Assembly (NCBI GenBank): GCA_009377525.1
Contig: WHTW01000001.1
Location: forward strand, 12,726-76,725
Reading direction: 5' to 3'
From: Rhodospirillales bacterium
Lineage (GTDB): Bacteria; Pseudomonadota; Alphaproteobacteria; Reyranellales; Reyranellaceae
Length of the DNA stretch: 64,000 nt
The notes below the pieces were generated by a model. It saw only the letters and a program-made list of their open reading frames with translations. It ran no database searches and was not told the DNA's origin. Of this stretch, positions 53,672 through 62,759 are shown piece after piece (positions within the stretch are counted from its first letter, which is position 1; each line of letters begins with the position of its first letter). A program made the translations under genes and the position numbers.

Positions 53672-54921
53672 TGCTGGAATTCCTGCTCGCGCTTCTCACC
53701 ACGGCGACGGTCGGCGCGCTGCTGATCCCGTTGCTGCGCTCGCGCGTGACATCGACGCATCGCTCATCAGGCCGGTTCGAGGGCGAGCTCGCGATCTATC
53801 GCGACCAGCTCGCCGAGATCGAGCGCGAGCGCGTCCGCGGTGCGTTGAGCGAAAGCGAAGCCGCGGCCGCGCGGCTGGAGATCGAACGCCGCATCCTCGC
53901 CGCCGACTCCAGCGCAAAGACGGCCACTCCTTCGGTGACCTTGCATCGCCTGCTGCCGCCCGCGTTCGCGCTGGCGATACCGTTGTTGGCGCTTGGCCTC
54001 TACCTGAAGATCGGCCATCCCGGCCTGCCCGCCGCGCCCTTCGTCGCCGACGCAAAGCCACCGACCGAACAGCCGATGGACATTGTGCAACTGGTCGCCC
54101 AGGCGCGCGCGCGCGTCGCCGCCGAACCGAACGACGCCGACGCACTGTCGGCGCTGGGGGAGGCGCTGACTCTCGACGCCGACGGCACGGTCACTCCCGC
54201 CGCCGCCGAGGCGTTCAGCAAGGCATTCGCCTTGCAGCCCGACGATGCGCGCTCTCTCTACTATCTCGGTCTGCACGACGCGCAGGCCGGTGACAGCGCG
54301 GCCGCGCTCAAGCGCTGGCAGGAGCTCGAAGCCAAGAGCCCGCCCAACGCGCCTTTCCTGCCGATGCTGCGAGCCGAGATGGCGCGCGTTGCCCAGGCAG
54401 CGGGACTTGCGGCTAGCACGACCATGCCGCAGCCCTCGCGAGAGCAGCGGGAGGCGATGGCGGCACTGACGCCCGAGCAGCGCCAGCAGGCGATCCGCGG
54501 CATGGTTGAGGGCCTTGCCGCGCGCATGAAGGAGAACCCGCAGGATCGCGGCGGCTGGCTGCGCCTGGCCAACGCCTGGAAAGTGTTGGGCGAGCATGCG
54601 AGCGCCATCGACGCCTACGCCAAGGCCGATGCGCTGGGTCCCGTCGATGCCCGCCTGCTGGCCGACTGGGCGGAGGCGCATGTGCGCGGCCTGAAGCCCG
54701 GCGAGCCACCGTCGCCTGCCGCCGTCGCGGTGCTCGAGCGCCTGGAGAAGGCCGAGCCGCGCAACGGCCTCGCGCTGTTCTATCTCGGCGCGGCGTCGTT
54801 CGCAGCCGGCGACAAGCCCGCCGCCGCTCGCCGCTGGAAGACGCTGCTCGCTCTCCTGCCGGCCGATGCGCCGATCCGCGCCATGCTGGAAGAACGTATC
54901 AAGGCTGCAGACTCTCCATAG
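53671..54921 (+). CDS. ccmI: Cytochrome c maturation protein CcmI
   Basis: The 416-residue protein has two membrane helices (about 2-22 and 95-113) with a leucine-zipper-like cytoplasmic loop, then periplasmic TPRs (ADALSALGEALTLDADG, ARSLYYLGLHDAQAGD, GGWLRLANAWKVLGEHASA). CcmI binds the C-terminus of apocytochrome c and passes it to CcmFH. Its ATG overlaps the ccmH stop by one base (TGATG). It is the last gene of the operon. Confidence 0.93.
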   Translation: MLEFLLALLTTATVGALLIPLLRSRVTSTHRSSGRFEGELAIYRDQLAEIERERVRGALSESEAAAARLEIERRILAADSSAKTATPSVTLHRLLPPAFALAIPLLALGLYLKIGHPGLPAAPFVADAKPPTEQPMDIVQLVAQARARVAAEPNDADALSALGEALTLDADGTVTPAAAEAFSKAFALQPDDARSLYYLGLHDAQAGDSAAALKRWQELEAKSPPNAPFLPMLRAEMARVAQAAGLAASTTMPQPSREQREAMAALTPEQRQQAIRGMVEGLAARMKENPQDRGGWLRLANAWKVLGEHASAIDAYAKADALGPVDARLLADWAEAHVRGLKPGEPPSPAAVAVLERLEKAEPRNGLALFYLGAASFAAGDKPAAARRWKTLLALLPADAPIRAMLEERIKAADSP

Positions 54922-55106
54922 TGCCACTGCGCACATTTTGCTTCCTGTGGGCGCTTAGCGGAACTCTTCGCACTTGGCCGTGCTGGATGTGCGCGAAGTC
55001 ACTTTCGCCAGGTGTGCGCATTGTCACTTTCTGACCCTGCCGCGTTTGCCATGGTCGATGAGAAGGGCCGTTTGGCGCGGGGCGCACGCGGTTCGATGGG
55101 GTCCCA

Positions 55107-56093
55107 ATGGCAGAGCTCGATCTGTCCGAGTTTCGGTCAGAACATCATGTCGCGTGGGCCAAGCGCGCGGTCCTGCTCGTCGACATCGTCGGCGCGGTAC
55201 GACTCATCGAACAGGATGAAGTGGGCGTCATCAGCCACTGGCTGGATTTCGTCGACCATGTGAAGCGGCGCATCGTCCCCGGCCACAACGGCCGCTTCGT
55301 CAAGAGCCTGGGTGACGGCATGCTGCTCGACTTCGCCGACGTGCGCTCCGGCGTGTCGGCCGCACTCGCCATCCAGCAGGAGCGCCATCGCACCAACTCC
55401 GCCCGTGCCGCCGACCGCCAGATCATGCTGCGTACTGGCATGGAGGTGAGCGACGTCATCATCGGTGCCAACGACGTGCTGGGGTCGCGGCGTCAACCTC
55501 GCTGCCCGTTTGATGAGCCTGGCCGGTCCGGGCGAGATCGTGGTGTCGCAACACGTGCGCGACGGCCTCACCGCCAACCTCGATGCCGACATCGAGGATC
55601 TGGGCGACTGTTACGCAACGCGACACCTATCTCGCGTCGGAATGCACCAAGCGCGCGCTCGACATGGATCCCGACAATTCGCTGGCGCTCGCCATCAACG
55701 GCTTCGTGCACGTGAACCTCCTGAGGAAGTTCGACGTCGCCCAGGATTCCTACGAGCGCGCGCTCGCCGCCAATCCCAGCAACGCTTTCGCCTGGCTGCT
55801 CAAGGGCACGCTGCACGCTTTCAAGAGCGAAGGCGAACAGGCCGTCGAGCACACCGAGCGAGCGCTGTCGCTGTCGCCCCTCGACCCGCACCGCTATTTC
55901 TACGATTCGCTCGCCGCCACCGCCGCCATCTCCGGCGGCCGCTACCGGCGTGCGCTCGAGCTGGCCCAGCGCTCGCTGCGCGCCAACCGCAAGCACACCC
56001 CGACTTGGCGCTCCATGACGGTGGCGCAGTGGCAGCTCGGCCGCTTCGACGACGCGCGCCAGTCGGCGCAGGAGCTCTTGAAGCTGCAGCCCT
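55107..56093 (+). pseudogene. Decayed cyclase-TPR gene
   Basis: The start looks like a class III cyclase (RAVLLVDIVGAVRLIEQDE, FVKSLGDGMLLDFADV). At GGGG (55481-55484) one extra base shifts the frame: DVIIGANDVLG continues as RGVNLAARLMSLAGPGEIVV in the +1 frame. After DLGDCY (about 55610) a second shift leads straight into TPR units (ALDMDPDNSLALAINGFVHV, FAWLLKGTLHAF), so the middle of the protein is missing. The C-terminus ends in KLQPF and is then replaced by a ccmE fragment. It can no longer make an intact cyclase. Confidence 0.87.
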
Positions 56094-56191
56094 TTGTGGC
56101 TCGCGAGGTGCTCGCCGAGCACGACGGGAACTACATGCCGCCCGAAGTCGCCAAGGCGATCAAGAAGGCGGGTCAGTGGAAGGAAAAGAAG
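56094..56191 (+). pseudogene. Copy of the ccmE 3' end
   Basis: The 98 bases encode [19 protein letters not shown] and the following AKAIKKAGQW, matching CcmE from FVAREVL to AGQW with the heme histidine retained. They are joined in frame to the cyclase-TPR pseudogene and end in TGA. Without the membrane anchor or barrel start it cannot work as CcmE. Confidence 0.9.
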
Positions 56192-56197
56192 TGAGCG

Positions 56198-56275
56198 TCA
56201 TGCTCATGCGGACCGCGGGCCTCCAGATCCGCCTCATGACTCATGAGCGGGCCTGGAGGCCCACGGTCCGGAAGA
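56198..56275. repeat. RAYT-type TCATGA palindrome, copy P6 (divergent)
   Basis: TCATGCTCATGCGGACCGCG and its partner CCACGGTCCGGAAGA form the outer arms; the inner arms GGGCCTCCAG / CTGGAGGCCC are unlike other copies. It sits between the ccmE and ccmF remnants, the same junction that carries a different insert in the intact operon. Confidence 0.8.
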
Positions 56276-56276
56276 C

Positions 56277-56650
56277 ACGATTCCCGAGTAGGGCCACTTC
56301 GCGCTCATCCTGGCGCTGGCCGTCGCGTTGGTGCAGGGCACGCTGCCGCTCGGAGATCGGCCAGGCGCTGCGCTGCGTCGTCTGCCAGAACCAGTCGATT
56401 GACGATTCGGCCGCCGAGGTGGCGCGACATGCGCGAGCGGCTGAGTGCCGGCGACACCGATGCCCAGGTCTTCGACTTCATTGTCGCGCGCTACGGCGAC
56501 TACGTGCTGCTGAAGCCGCCCTTCAAGCTCGGCACGCTGGTGCTGTGGCTGGGTGCGCCGCTGCTGCGCCCGATTGCGGCAAATGCCATCATGCTGACGG
56601 TCGCTGCGTCGCCGCGCGACAGCGCCGCTGCCGCGGCTCAGCGTAGCGCC
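56277..56650 (+). pseudogene. Decayed ccmF-ccmH remnant
   Basis: Bases 56277-56351 match the first 25 codons of ccmF, but the start is ACG for ATG and the fifth codon is TAG. At 56352 the sequence jumps to ccmH, matching EIGQALRCVVCQNQSIDD. A 14-base deletion after EVAR breaks the frame, then MRERLSAGDTDAQVFDF and YGDYVLLKPPFKLGTL continue the ccmH match to about 56650. The ccmF body and ccmG are missing. Confidence 0.9.
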
Positions 56651-56729
56651 GAAGTCGGTGCTTCGCCGGCTTCCGCTCGCCCGGCTTGACGGCTTCATTA
56701 TGGTCTCATCGCTCCCCGGCTTCTCGCTC

Positions 56730-57236
56730 CCTGGCGATCGTGTTCCTGTTGCTCGTCGGGCCGTCGGGCTTGCTGGCCTACGCCATTCAGCGCGCTACCG
56801 ACCGCGGCATCGTCACGATGCCGCCTGGGCTTTGGCCGGCATGAAGGTTGTCGCGGGTCTTTCCCTGCTGTCGCTCGCCAGAAAGGGCCTGCAGAACAGG
56901 CAGCATCCGCGCTTTGCCGAGCTCGGCGTGTTGCTTGCTGTCAGCAGCCTGGTGATTGCCACGACGACGAGCCTGCCGGCGTTCTTCCTGGGGCTGCTCG
57001 CCCACGAGATCGCCTTCAATCTGCTTTCGGCACGATTACAGGCCAGGGTGTCGGACATGGCGCCGACTTTTGCCGGCCAATGGCTCGTGGCGACGATGCT
57101 GTTGGGCGCGGCGGTCGGACCGGCGGTGCATGGTGCCGCGCTCGCGATGGATGCCGACGCCGCCTTCATGCTCTTTGCGATGGTGTCGGCTCTTCTTCCG
57201 ATTGGCCTGCTCGCCGCGCGTAAAGCGCAAGCGTGA
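56730..57236 (+). pseudogene. Remnant of a membrane transporter (MFS-like)
   Basis: Membrane-like segments continue over two frames: AIVFLLLVGPSGLLAYAIQR (56735 onwards) ends at TGA near 56834, while GMKVVAGLSLLSLARKGLQN to LLPIGLLAARKAQA (56841-57236) is in another frame. TAL-like LVATMLLGAAVGPAVHGAAL and MFSAxxPIG-like ends suggest the C-terminal helices of an MFS transporter. ATG at 56841 could start a 131-residue protein, but without its N-terminal half it is unlikely to function. Confidence 0.55.
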
Positions 57237-57246
57237 GCGCCGGGCT

Positions 57247-57366
57247 ATTCCGGCAGGCCCGCCTTGATCAGATGATCGCCGAACTGGCGGCGCATCGCGG
57301 GATCTGGCGGCGTCACGAATGCTCCTCGCTCGGCAACAGCCTCGGGATGACAAATAGACGTCACCG
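57247..57366 (-). other. Possible 3' coding remnant
   Basis: On the minus strand an open segment reads EAVAERGAFVTPPDPAMRRQ and ends GDHLIKAGLPE before TAG at about 57247. It has no ATG of its own and abuts the next gene's stop at 57361. It looks like the tail of a lost gene; I do not recognise it. Confidence 0.3.
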
Positions 57367-57687
57367 TCGCCAGTGCTTGGCGGCCGGCAGATCGCCCGTG
57401 ATGTCGGCGTGAGCCGCGTTCTCCGAAGCGTTGTGGCGCTTGCCGGAGAAGCGCACGGCGAGCACGCGGCCGTCGTCGGTGGTGAGGGTGAGATTGGTGC
57501 GGCCGAAGGCGCGGTCGAGCTCGGCGGGAATCATGCGGATCTCGCCCGAGCCTACGACCTCGCCGGTCCGCGTGCGAAAGCCGTCGATCTCGAAGGTGGC
57601 ACGCCCCATCGCCTCGCCGTCGCAGGCAAGCTCGCCGGCGCCGCTCAGCCGGCCGAGAAACTGGATCGAGCCGCGGGTGGCCTGCAT
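57361..57687 (-). CDS. Small protein of unknown function
   Basis: The 108-residue protein starts MQATRGSIQFLGRLSGAGEL and is predicted to be all-beta, with alternating strands (GRATFEIDGFRTRTGEVVG, NLTLTTDDGRVLAVRFSG). It has no signal peptide or membrane segment. It could be a small beta-barrel or lipocalin-like domain. No neighbour hints at its role. Codon use looks like that of its neighbours. Confidence 0.6.
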   Translation of the reverse strand: MQATRGSIQFLGRLSGAGELACDGEAMGRATFEIDGFRTRTGEVVGSGEIRMIPAELDRAFGRTNLTLTTDDGRVLAVRFSGKRHNASENAAHADITGDLPAAKHWRR

Positions 57688-57798
57688 GTCAAAAGCGGTA
57701 GGGAAGGGCGTTGATCACGATGGCTCCTGCTCTGTGGCGGGAGCACACGCCTCTCTCAGCCATCGCAGGCCGACGCTTGAGGCGATGGTGCCCCATTC

Positions 57799-58848
57799 TT
57801 ACACCTCGCCGCCGGCCGGGGAAAGCCGCGAAGCGTCGCGGGCATCGCGAAACCGCACCAGCCGGCCGCGCCGCTCGTCCCACAGCGTCAGGAATGAAGC
57901 GGTGAGGCCGCGGCCGAGGCTGAGCGGCACCACCGGACGCAGCGCCTGCACGGCGCGATGGGCCTTGGCCAGCCGATAGTTGGGCACGCGCGGATTGAGA
58001 TGATGGACGTGATGGAAGCCGATGTTGCCGGTCAGCCAGTGCAATGGCCGCGGCAGGTTGAACCACGACGAGCCGCGCAGGGCTGCGTCGACGAAGCTCC
58101 ATTCGCCGCGCACCGTCCAGTGCGCCGTCTCGAAGCGGTGCTGCAGCGAGAACAGCCACACGCCCAGGATCGACGCCACCACCATGATCGGCAGATGGAC
58201 CAGCAGCACCTCCTGCCAGCCCAGCAGCAGGGCGAGCGTGCCGAACAGGCAGACGAGTGCGGCGTTGGTGAGATGCACCGACCAGCGCTCACGCACCCAG
58301 GCGCGCGGCGTGTCGAAGGGCAGGCGATAGAGCAGCACGAACACCAGCGGCGGGAACAGGATGTTGGCGATCAGCGGATGGCGCGGCAGGCGATAGAGGA
58401 ATCGCCGCCAGCGCGACAGCGCGAGATACTCGTCGACCGTGAGGCAGGCCGAATAGATGTCGCTGCCGCCGGTGCGGTCGAGATTGTTCCAGTCCGCGTG
58501 GTGCAGCCCGTGCTGGCGGCTCCAGTTGGCGAAGGGCGTCATCGTGATAAGGCTGCACATCCGCCCGACCAGCGCGTTGGCGCGGCGCGAGGCGAAGAAC
58601 GAGCCGTGGCCGCAATCGTGCTGCACGATGAACACCCGCACCAGGAGCGCGCCAGTCGGCACGGCGAGCGCCAGTGCCAACGGCCACGAGACCTGCGCCG
58701 CCAGATGCATCGCCACGCAGCCGGCGAGAAAAGGGCCGAACGAGGTCACGAGCTGCAGGGCGCTCTGCCTGCCGTCGGCGTGCGCAAACGGCGCCGCAGC
58801 TTGCCGGACCTCAGCGTCGGAGCCGGCGCTGCAGCGTGCGAGGGACAT
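57799..58848 (-). CDS. Fatty acid desaturase
   Basis: The 349-residue membrane protein has the three histidine boxes of the desaturase family: HDCGH (77-81), HGLHH (113-117) and HHVHH (279-283), which hold a di-iron centre. Four membrane helices lie around them. It should introduce a cis double bond into acyl chains at the inner membrane; related DesA-type enzymes act on lipids. AAGGATT before ATG at 58848 is a good ribosome site. No redox partner is adjacent. Confidence 0.92.
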   Translation of the reverse strand: MSLARCSAGSDAEVRQAAAPFAHADGRQSALQLVTSFGPFLAGCVAMHLAAQVSWPLALALAVPTGALLVRVFIVQHDCGHGSFFASRRANALVGRMCSLITMTPFANWSRQHGLHHADWNNLDRTGGSDIYSACLTVDEYLALSRWRRFLYRLPRHPLIANILFPPLVFVLLYRLPFDTPRAWVRERWSVHLTNAALVCLFGTLALLLGWQEVLLVHLPIMVVASILGVWLFSLQHRFETAHWTVRGEWSFVDAALRGSSWFNLPRPLHWLTGNIGFHHVHHLNPRVPNYRLAKAHRAVQALRPVVPLSLGRGLTASFLTLWDERRGRLVRFRDARDASRLSPAGGEV

Positions 58849-59076
58849 GGCAATCCTTGGTTGAGGGGGAACCCTTCTTAGATGGCCCTTGCAAAGCGAT
58901 TGGCAAGCGCCCATATGCAAGAGGTCGATGGACGGACGACGATTGGTGCTGCGCGTAAAAGATGTCCGCAGTGCCAGGACCTTGCTCCCGAAATAAGTGC
59001 GAAATTCGACGGCCTGCCCGCCTCCCCGCAAGGGTTGCGCGTGGGCAGCATGTTACGTGAAGTGAAAGGGTCTCCC

Positions 59077-59289
59077 ATGACGACGGGAACCGTGAAGTGG
59101 TTCAACGCCCAGAAGGGCTTCGGATTCATCCAGCCGGACAATGGCGGCAAGGATGCCTTCGTGCATATCAGCGCCGTCGAGCGCGCCGGCATGAGCTCGC
59201 TGAGCGAAGGTCAGAAGCTCGAGTTCGAGCTCGTGACCGACCGCCGGAGCGGCAAGATGTCGGCCGACAACCTGAAGGCCGTCGGCTAG
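59077..59289 (+). CDS. Cold-shock domain protein
   Basis: The 70-residue protein is a single cold-shock domain: [20 protein letters not shown] (RNP1 KGFGFI) and [14 protein letters not shown] (RNP2 FVHI). It binds single-stranded RNA or DNA and melts mRNA structure. GAAAGGG is spaced 6-7 bases from ATG at 59077. The leader (about 58990-59076) is gene-free and could regulate it by cold. A terminator follows at 59355. Confidence 0.95.
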   Translation: MTTGTVKWFNAQKGFGFIQPDNGGKDAFVHISAVERAGMSSLSEGQKLEFELVTDRRSGKMSADNLKAVG

Positions 59290-59354
59290 CGCCAATCCAA
59301 ACAAGTCTCCCAGGTCGACCACGGATGTACTGGCGGCTCGGTGGGGTGGCAGAG

Positions 59355-59390
59355 CCCGCACCTTCGTAAGAGGGAGCGGGTTTTTGTTTG
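59355..59390 (+). terminator. Terminator of the cold-shock gene
   Basis: CCCGCACCTTC (59355-59365) pairs with GAGGGAGCGGG (59370-59380) around GTAA, with one A-A mismatch, and TTTTTGTTTG follows. A good Rho-independent terminator 66 bases past the stop codon. Confidence 0.88.
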
Positions 59391-59416
59391 TTTCATGTGG
59401 AGCGCAGGCAGGTTCG

Positions 59417-59453
59417 CTCATGACCGGACCCGAGGTCCGCGGTCCGAATAAGA
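59417..59453. repeat. Partial RAYT-type palindrome, copy P7
   Basis: TCATGACCGGACCCGAGGTC and CGCGGTCCGAATAAGA are a shortened, eroded version of the TCATGA palindrome. It lies directly against the stop codon (TAG, 59454-59456 complement) of the next gene on the minus strand. Confidence 0.55.
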
Positions 59454-59735
59454 CTAGCGCTGCGCCTTGCGCGCCATCAGGCGGCCGAGGGTCGCCATCA
59501 GCTCGTTCTGCGCGTTGAATTCCGTCACAGCGGCGGGCTTGGCGAGCCGGTCGAAGCGCGCCTTGCCTGCGGCCGTGAGCACCGGCGCGCGCGTGGTGCC
59601 GGTGACCAGCACCAGCGAGCGCAGCCGTACCAGATCCTCGACGCGCAGACGGGTGACGTCGGACTGGCCATGGGCCACACGCCGCAGCGTGATCTCCTCG
59701 TTGGCGCTGAGCGGCGTGTCCTCGCTGCGGCTCAT
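59454..59735 (-). CDS. Small protein of unknown function
   Basis: The 93-residue protein starts MSRSEDTPLSANEEITLRRV and has a helix-turn-helix-like middle (VEDLVRLRSLVLVTGTTRAP, then VLTAAGKARFDRLAK), similar in pattern to winged-helix ends seen in small regulators. I cannot name the family. Palindrome P7 touches its stop codon. A frame lacking an ATG upstream on the same strand (59736-59890) may code for a partner, but this is uncertain. Confidence 0.55.
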   Translation of the reverse strand: MSRSEDTPLSANEEITLRRVAHGQSDVTRLRVEDLVRLRSLVLVTGTTRAPVLTAAGKARFDRLAKPAAVTEFNAQNELMATLGRLMARKAQR

Positions 59736-60005
59736 CGCGCGTCCTTTCGCTTGGTCGTCGGCGGCGCTGCCGGACCGGTGCGGACCAGCGCCGGCAGGCG
59801 CGTGGAGGCGAGACGGCGGTCGCTTGCCAGCCGGCGCAACGCCGCAAGCTCGATGCGGATGAGCCGAGGCCGTGCGTTCAGTGGATCCTGACGCAGGGGG
59901 TCACCTTGTGGTCAGAGCAAAGGGCACGCGCCGAATCGTTCGCCGCATCGTCCCATGGACATGGGCCCTGGCTGGCCGCTTCACAAGCTCTTTTTCGACA
60001 CCTGT

Positions 60006-60764
60006 TCAGGCGCGGCTGCGGCGTGACGACGAGGCCGACCGCGCCGGCTTGGCACGGATGCGCAGGAAGCGGCCGCCCGACTGGTCGATCTCGAAGGCGC
60101 CGGTGTTGCGCACGAGGTCTGAAAGCTTGCGATAGCCGTAGGTGCGCGGATCGAAATCCGAGGCGATGGCCGCGAGCCGCTGGCCGACGGCGCCCAAACC
60201 GACCCAGCCGTCCTCCGTCTCCATCTGCTCGATCGCGCGTACCAGCAACGGCACCGCTGCACTGGGTGGCTGCAGCGCGCGGCGTCCGCCGTCCTGCTCG
60301 GCTGCGGCCGTGGCTGACTCGGGCAGAAGGTTCTCCGTGTAGATGAAGCGCCGGCAGGCTTGGCGGAAGCTCTCGGGCGTCTTCTGTGCGCCGAAGCCGT
60401 AGACGTCGGCGCCCTCCTCGCGCAGGCGCGAGGCCAGCCGCGTGAAGTCGCTGTCGGACGAGACCAGGCAGAAGCCGTCCAAGCGGCCGCTGTGCAGCAG
60501 GTCCATGGCGTCGATCACCAGCGCGATGTCCGAGGCGTTCTTGCCCGAGGTGTAGGCAAACTGCTGGTAGGGATCGATGGCGTGCTTCTGCAGCACCTCG
60601 GTCCAGGATTTCAGCCGCGGGCTGGAGAAATCGCCGTAGATGCGCCGCACGCTCGCCTCGCCGAAGCGCGCCACCTCCTCGAACAGGCCGTCGACGATGC
60701 GCGGCGAGGTGTTGTCGGCGTCGATCAGCACGGCGAAGCGTTGCGGACGGGTGTCTTCGGCCAT
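60006..60764 (-). CDS. NYN-domain (LabA/PIN-like) protein with C-terminal OST-HTH-like domain
   Basis: The 252-residue protein begins with an NYN nuclease domain: RFAVLIDADNTSP (catalytic D), ASDIALVIDAMDLLHSG and FCLVSSDSDFTRLASRL. The C-terminal part, GWVGLGAVGQRLAAIASDFD and YGYRKLSDLVRNTGAFEID, matches the OST-HTH/LOTUS fold. Such proteins are presumed RNA-binding nucleases. ATG at 60764 follows GAGGAGACTCTCCC, a clear ribosome site. The tail is basic (RSASSSRRSRA). Confidence 0.88.
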   Translation of the reverse strand: MAEDTRPQRFAVLIDADNTSPRIVDGLFEEVARFGEASVRRIYGDFSSPRLKSWTEVLQKHAIDPYQQFAYTSGKNASDIALVIDAMDLLHSGRLDGFCLVSSDSDFTRLASRLREEGADVYGFGAQKTPESFRQACRRFIYTENLLPESATAAAEQDGGRRALQPPSAAVPLLVRAIEQMETEDGWVGLGAVGQRLAAIASDFDPRTYGYRKLSDLVRNTGAFEIDQSGGRFLRIRAKPARSASSSRRSRA

Positions 60765-60803
60765 GGGAGAGTCTCCTCGGGGAGTCATCGTATCGTCTTG
60801 GAG

Positions 60804-60822
60804 CGCGGGCGTCCCGCCCGCG
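60804..60822. repeat. Short palindrome in the NYN-hemolysin gap
   Basis: CGCGGGCGTCCCGCCCGCG forms an 8-bp stem with a short loop, followed by ATCCGG. The same GAGCGCGG start occurs in the palindrome at 62419. It lies between divergent genes. Confidence 0.5.
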
Positions 60823-60868
60823 ATCCGGATTTGAAAATCGCCCCCGGCGGCGCCATTTTCTGTCCCAG

Positions 60869-61483
60869 ATGACCATCGAACGCCGCGAGCTGCTGGCCGA
60901 CATTGCCGTGCATGCGCTGGGGCTCGCCCTGGGCGTCGCCGGCGGGATCGCCATGCTCCTGGCGACAGAGCGCGCCGAGCTCCTGCCCGTCACCGTCTAT
61001 CTCGCCGGTCTTCTCGCCATGCTGGGCTGCTCGGCCGTCTACAATATCTGGCGCTCGTGCCGATGGCGCGACTGGCTGCGTCGGCTCGATCATGCGGCGA
61101 TCTTCGTCATGATCGCCGGCACCTACACGCCGCTGGCGCTGCGCCTGCCCGCGGGCTGGGCGGTGGGCCTCACGGCCGGCGTCTGGACGACCGCCCTGGT
61201 CGGCGTCGCCGCCAAGCTCTTCCAGCCGCACCGCGTCGAAGCCCTCTCCGTCGTCCTCTATCTCGCGCTGGGCTGGATCGGCGTTTTGGCCGCCGGGCCG
61301 CTGCTCGCCTCGCTCGACCGCGCGACGCTGATCCTGCTGCTGTTGGGCGGCGTGGTCTATTCCGCCGGTGTGGTCTTTCATCTCGCCGTCCATTGGCGCT
61401 ACGCCCGCGCGCTGTGGCACGGCTCGGTGGTGATCGCGGCCGCCATCCACTACGCCGCCATCATGACCCTGTTACAGGCGTGA
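60869..61483 (+). CDS. Hemolysin III / PAQR family membrane protein
   Basis: The 204-residue protein has seven membrane helices and the family's conserved HALGLALG near the N-terminus, HAAIFVMIAGTYTP with the second motif, and HWRYARALWHGSVV at the end. The first H, the middle HAAIF and the last H are the putative zinc-binding set. Despite the name, bacterial members are now linked to membrane lipid homeostasis. The start is ATG at 60869; TGTCCCAG precedes it with no clear ribosome site. Confidence 0.9.
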   Translation: MTIERRELLADIAVHALGLALGVAGGIAMLLATERAELLPVTVYLAGLLAMLGCSAVYNIWRSCRWRDWLRRLDHAAIFVMIAGTYTPLALRLPAGWAVGLTAGVWTTALVGVAAKLFQPHRVEALSVVLYLALGWIGVLAAGPLLASLDRATLILLLLGGVVYSAGVVFHLAVHWRYARALWHGSVVIAAAIHYAAIMTLLQA

Positions 61484-61592
61484 GACGCCTCACACCTATT
61501 TGTTGGTCGACGTATACCTTGGTTGAAATTGCGCGAGGCATGCCCGAGGCCGTATGCCTATCGTCCATCGAATGACGGCAACGGAGAGAGCA

Positions 61593-62417
61593 ATGCCTTT
61601 CATCAAAACCATTGATGGCGTCGAGATCTTCTACAAGGACTGGGGCAAGGGACAGCCCATCGTCTTCAGCCACGGCTGGCCACTCTCGGCCGACGACTGG
61701 GACGCCCAGATGCTGTTCTTCCTCAATCATGGTTTCCGCGTCATCGCCCATGACCGGCGCGGCCATGGCCGCTCGGCCCAGGTCGCCGACGGTCATGACA
61801 TGGATCACTACGCCGACGATCTCGCGGCAGTCGTCGCCCATCTCGACCTCAAGGGTGCCGTGCATGTCGGCCATTCGACCGGCGGCGGCGAGGTGGTGCA
61901 TTTCATTGCCCGCCATGGCGAAAGCCGCGTGGCCAAGGCGGCGATCATTAGCGCCGTGCCGCCCTTGATGGTGAAGACGGCAGCCAATCCCGGTGGCTTG
62001 CCGAAGGACGTGTTCGATGGCTTGCAAGCCCAGCTCGCGGCCAACCGCGCGCAGTTCTATCGCGACCTCCCGGCCGGGCCGTTCTACGGCTTCAACCGGC
62101 CGGGAGCGAAGCCGTCGGAAGCGACCATCCAGAACTGGTGGCGGCAGGGCATGATGGGCGGCGCCAAGGCGCACTACGACGGCATCGCCGCCTTCTCGCA
62201 GACCGACTTCACCGAGGACCTGAAAAAAATCACGATCCCGGTGCTGGTGATGCACAGCGAGGACGATCAGATCGTGCCCTATGCCGACGCCGGACCGCTG
62301 TCGGCCAAGCTGCTCAAGAACGGCACGCTCAAGACCTACAAGGGCTTCCCGCATGGCATGCCGACCACGCACGCCGACACGATTAACGCCGACCTGCTGG
62401 CCTTCATCAAGGGTTGA
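61593..62417 (+). CDS. Alpha/beta hydrolase (non-heme chloroperoxidase-like)
   Basis: The 274-residue protein has the nucleophile elbow GHSTGGGE with S95 and an oxyanion site in [13 protein letters not shown]; the acid is in HSEDDQIVP and the histidine in GFPHGMP. This layout with [20 protein letters not shown] fits perhydrolase/chloroperoxidase-type esterases, which can also hydrolyse esters or lactones. ACGGAGAGAG is the ribosome site before ATG at 61593. The substrate is unknown. Confidence 0.92.
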   Translation: MPFIKTIDGVEIFYKDWGKGQPIVFSHGWPLSADDWDAQMLFFLNHGFRVIAHDRRGHGRSAQVADGHDMDHYADDLAAVVAHLDLKGAVHVGHSTGGGEVVHFIARHGESRVAKAAIISAVPPLMVKTAANPGGLPKDVFDGLQAQLAANRAQFYRDLPAGPFYGFNRPGAKPSEATIQNWWRQGMMGGAKAHYDGIAAFSQTDFTEDLKKITIPVLVMHSEDDQIVPYADAGPLSAKLLKNGTLKTYKGFPHGMPTTHADTINADLLAFIKG

Positions 62418-62418
62418 C

Positions 62419-62444
62419 GGAGCGCGGACCTTCAGGTCCGCTCC
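62419..62444. repeat. Short palindrome after the hydrolase gene
   Basis: GGAGCGCGGACC and GGTCCGCTCC pair around TTCA with one bulged base, directly after the hydrolase stop codon. It could help end that transcript, though no T-run follows. It resembles the hairpin at 60804. Confidence 0.55.
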
Positions 62445-62453
62445 CCGATCCCG

Positions 62454-62759
62454 TCATGTCGCCTGATCCTCCGCCGCGAGGCGCTCGAAATCGGCGAGCA
62501 CGGCGGCGACCAGCGTGTGGCGCTGGGTGTCGCCGCTGCCGAGGCTCGCGGCATAGAGCCCGATGACATACCGCGCCTTCTCCGCCGCTTCCGCCCAGTT
62601 GGCGGCGGGGGCGGCGATCAGGTGGGATTCGAGCTCCCCGCGCCGCTCCCGGAGCGCGCGTTCGTTGGCTTCAACCTGGGCCATCAGGCGGCGCGAGCCG
62701 GTCGCCTTCTGGGCGGCGAGGCCGCGACGCTGGTCGAGTTCGATCGGTTCGTCGGTCAT
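62454..62759 (-). CDS. Small helical protein of unknown function
   Basis: The 101-residue protein starts MTDEPIELDQRRGLAAQKAT and is almost entirely helical with coiled-coil potential (RRLMAQVEANERALRERRGE). It has no membrane segment. Its start overlaps the stop of the next gene upstream (ATGA), so they are coupled. I do not recognise the family. Confidence 0.6.
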   Translation of the reverse strand: MTDEPIELDQRRGLAAQKATGSRRLMAQVEANERALRERRGELESHLIAAPAANWAEAAEKARYVIGLYAASLGSGDTQRHTLVAAVLADFERLAAEDQAT

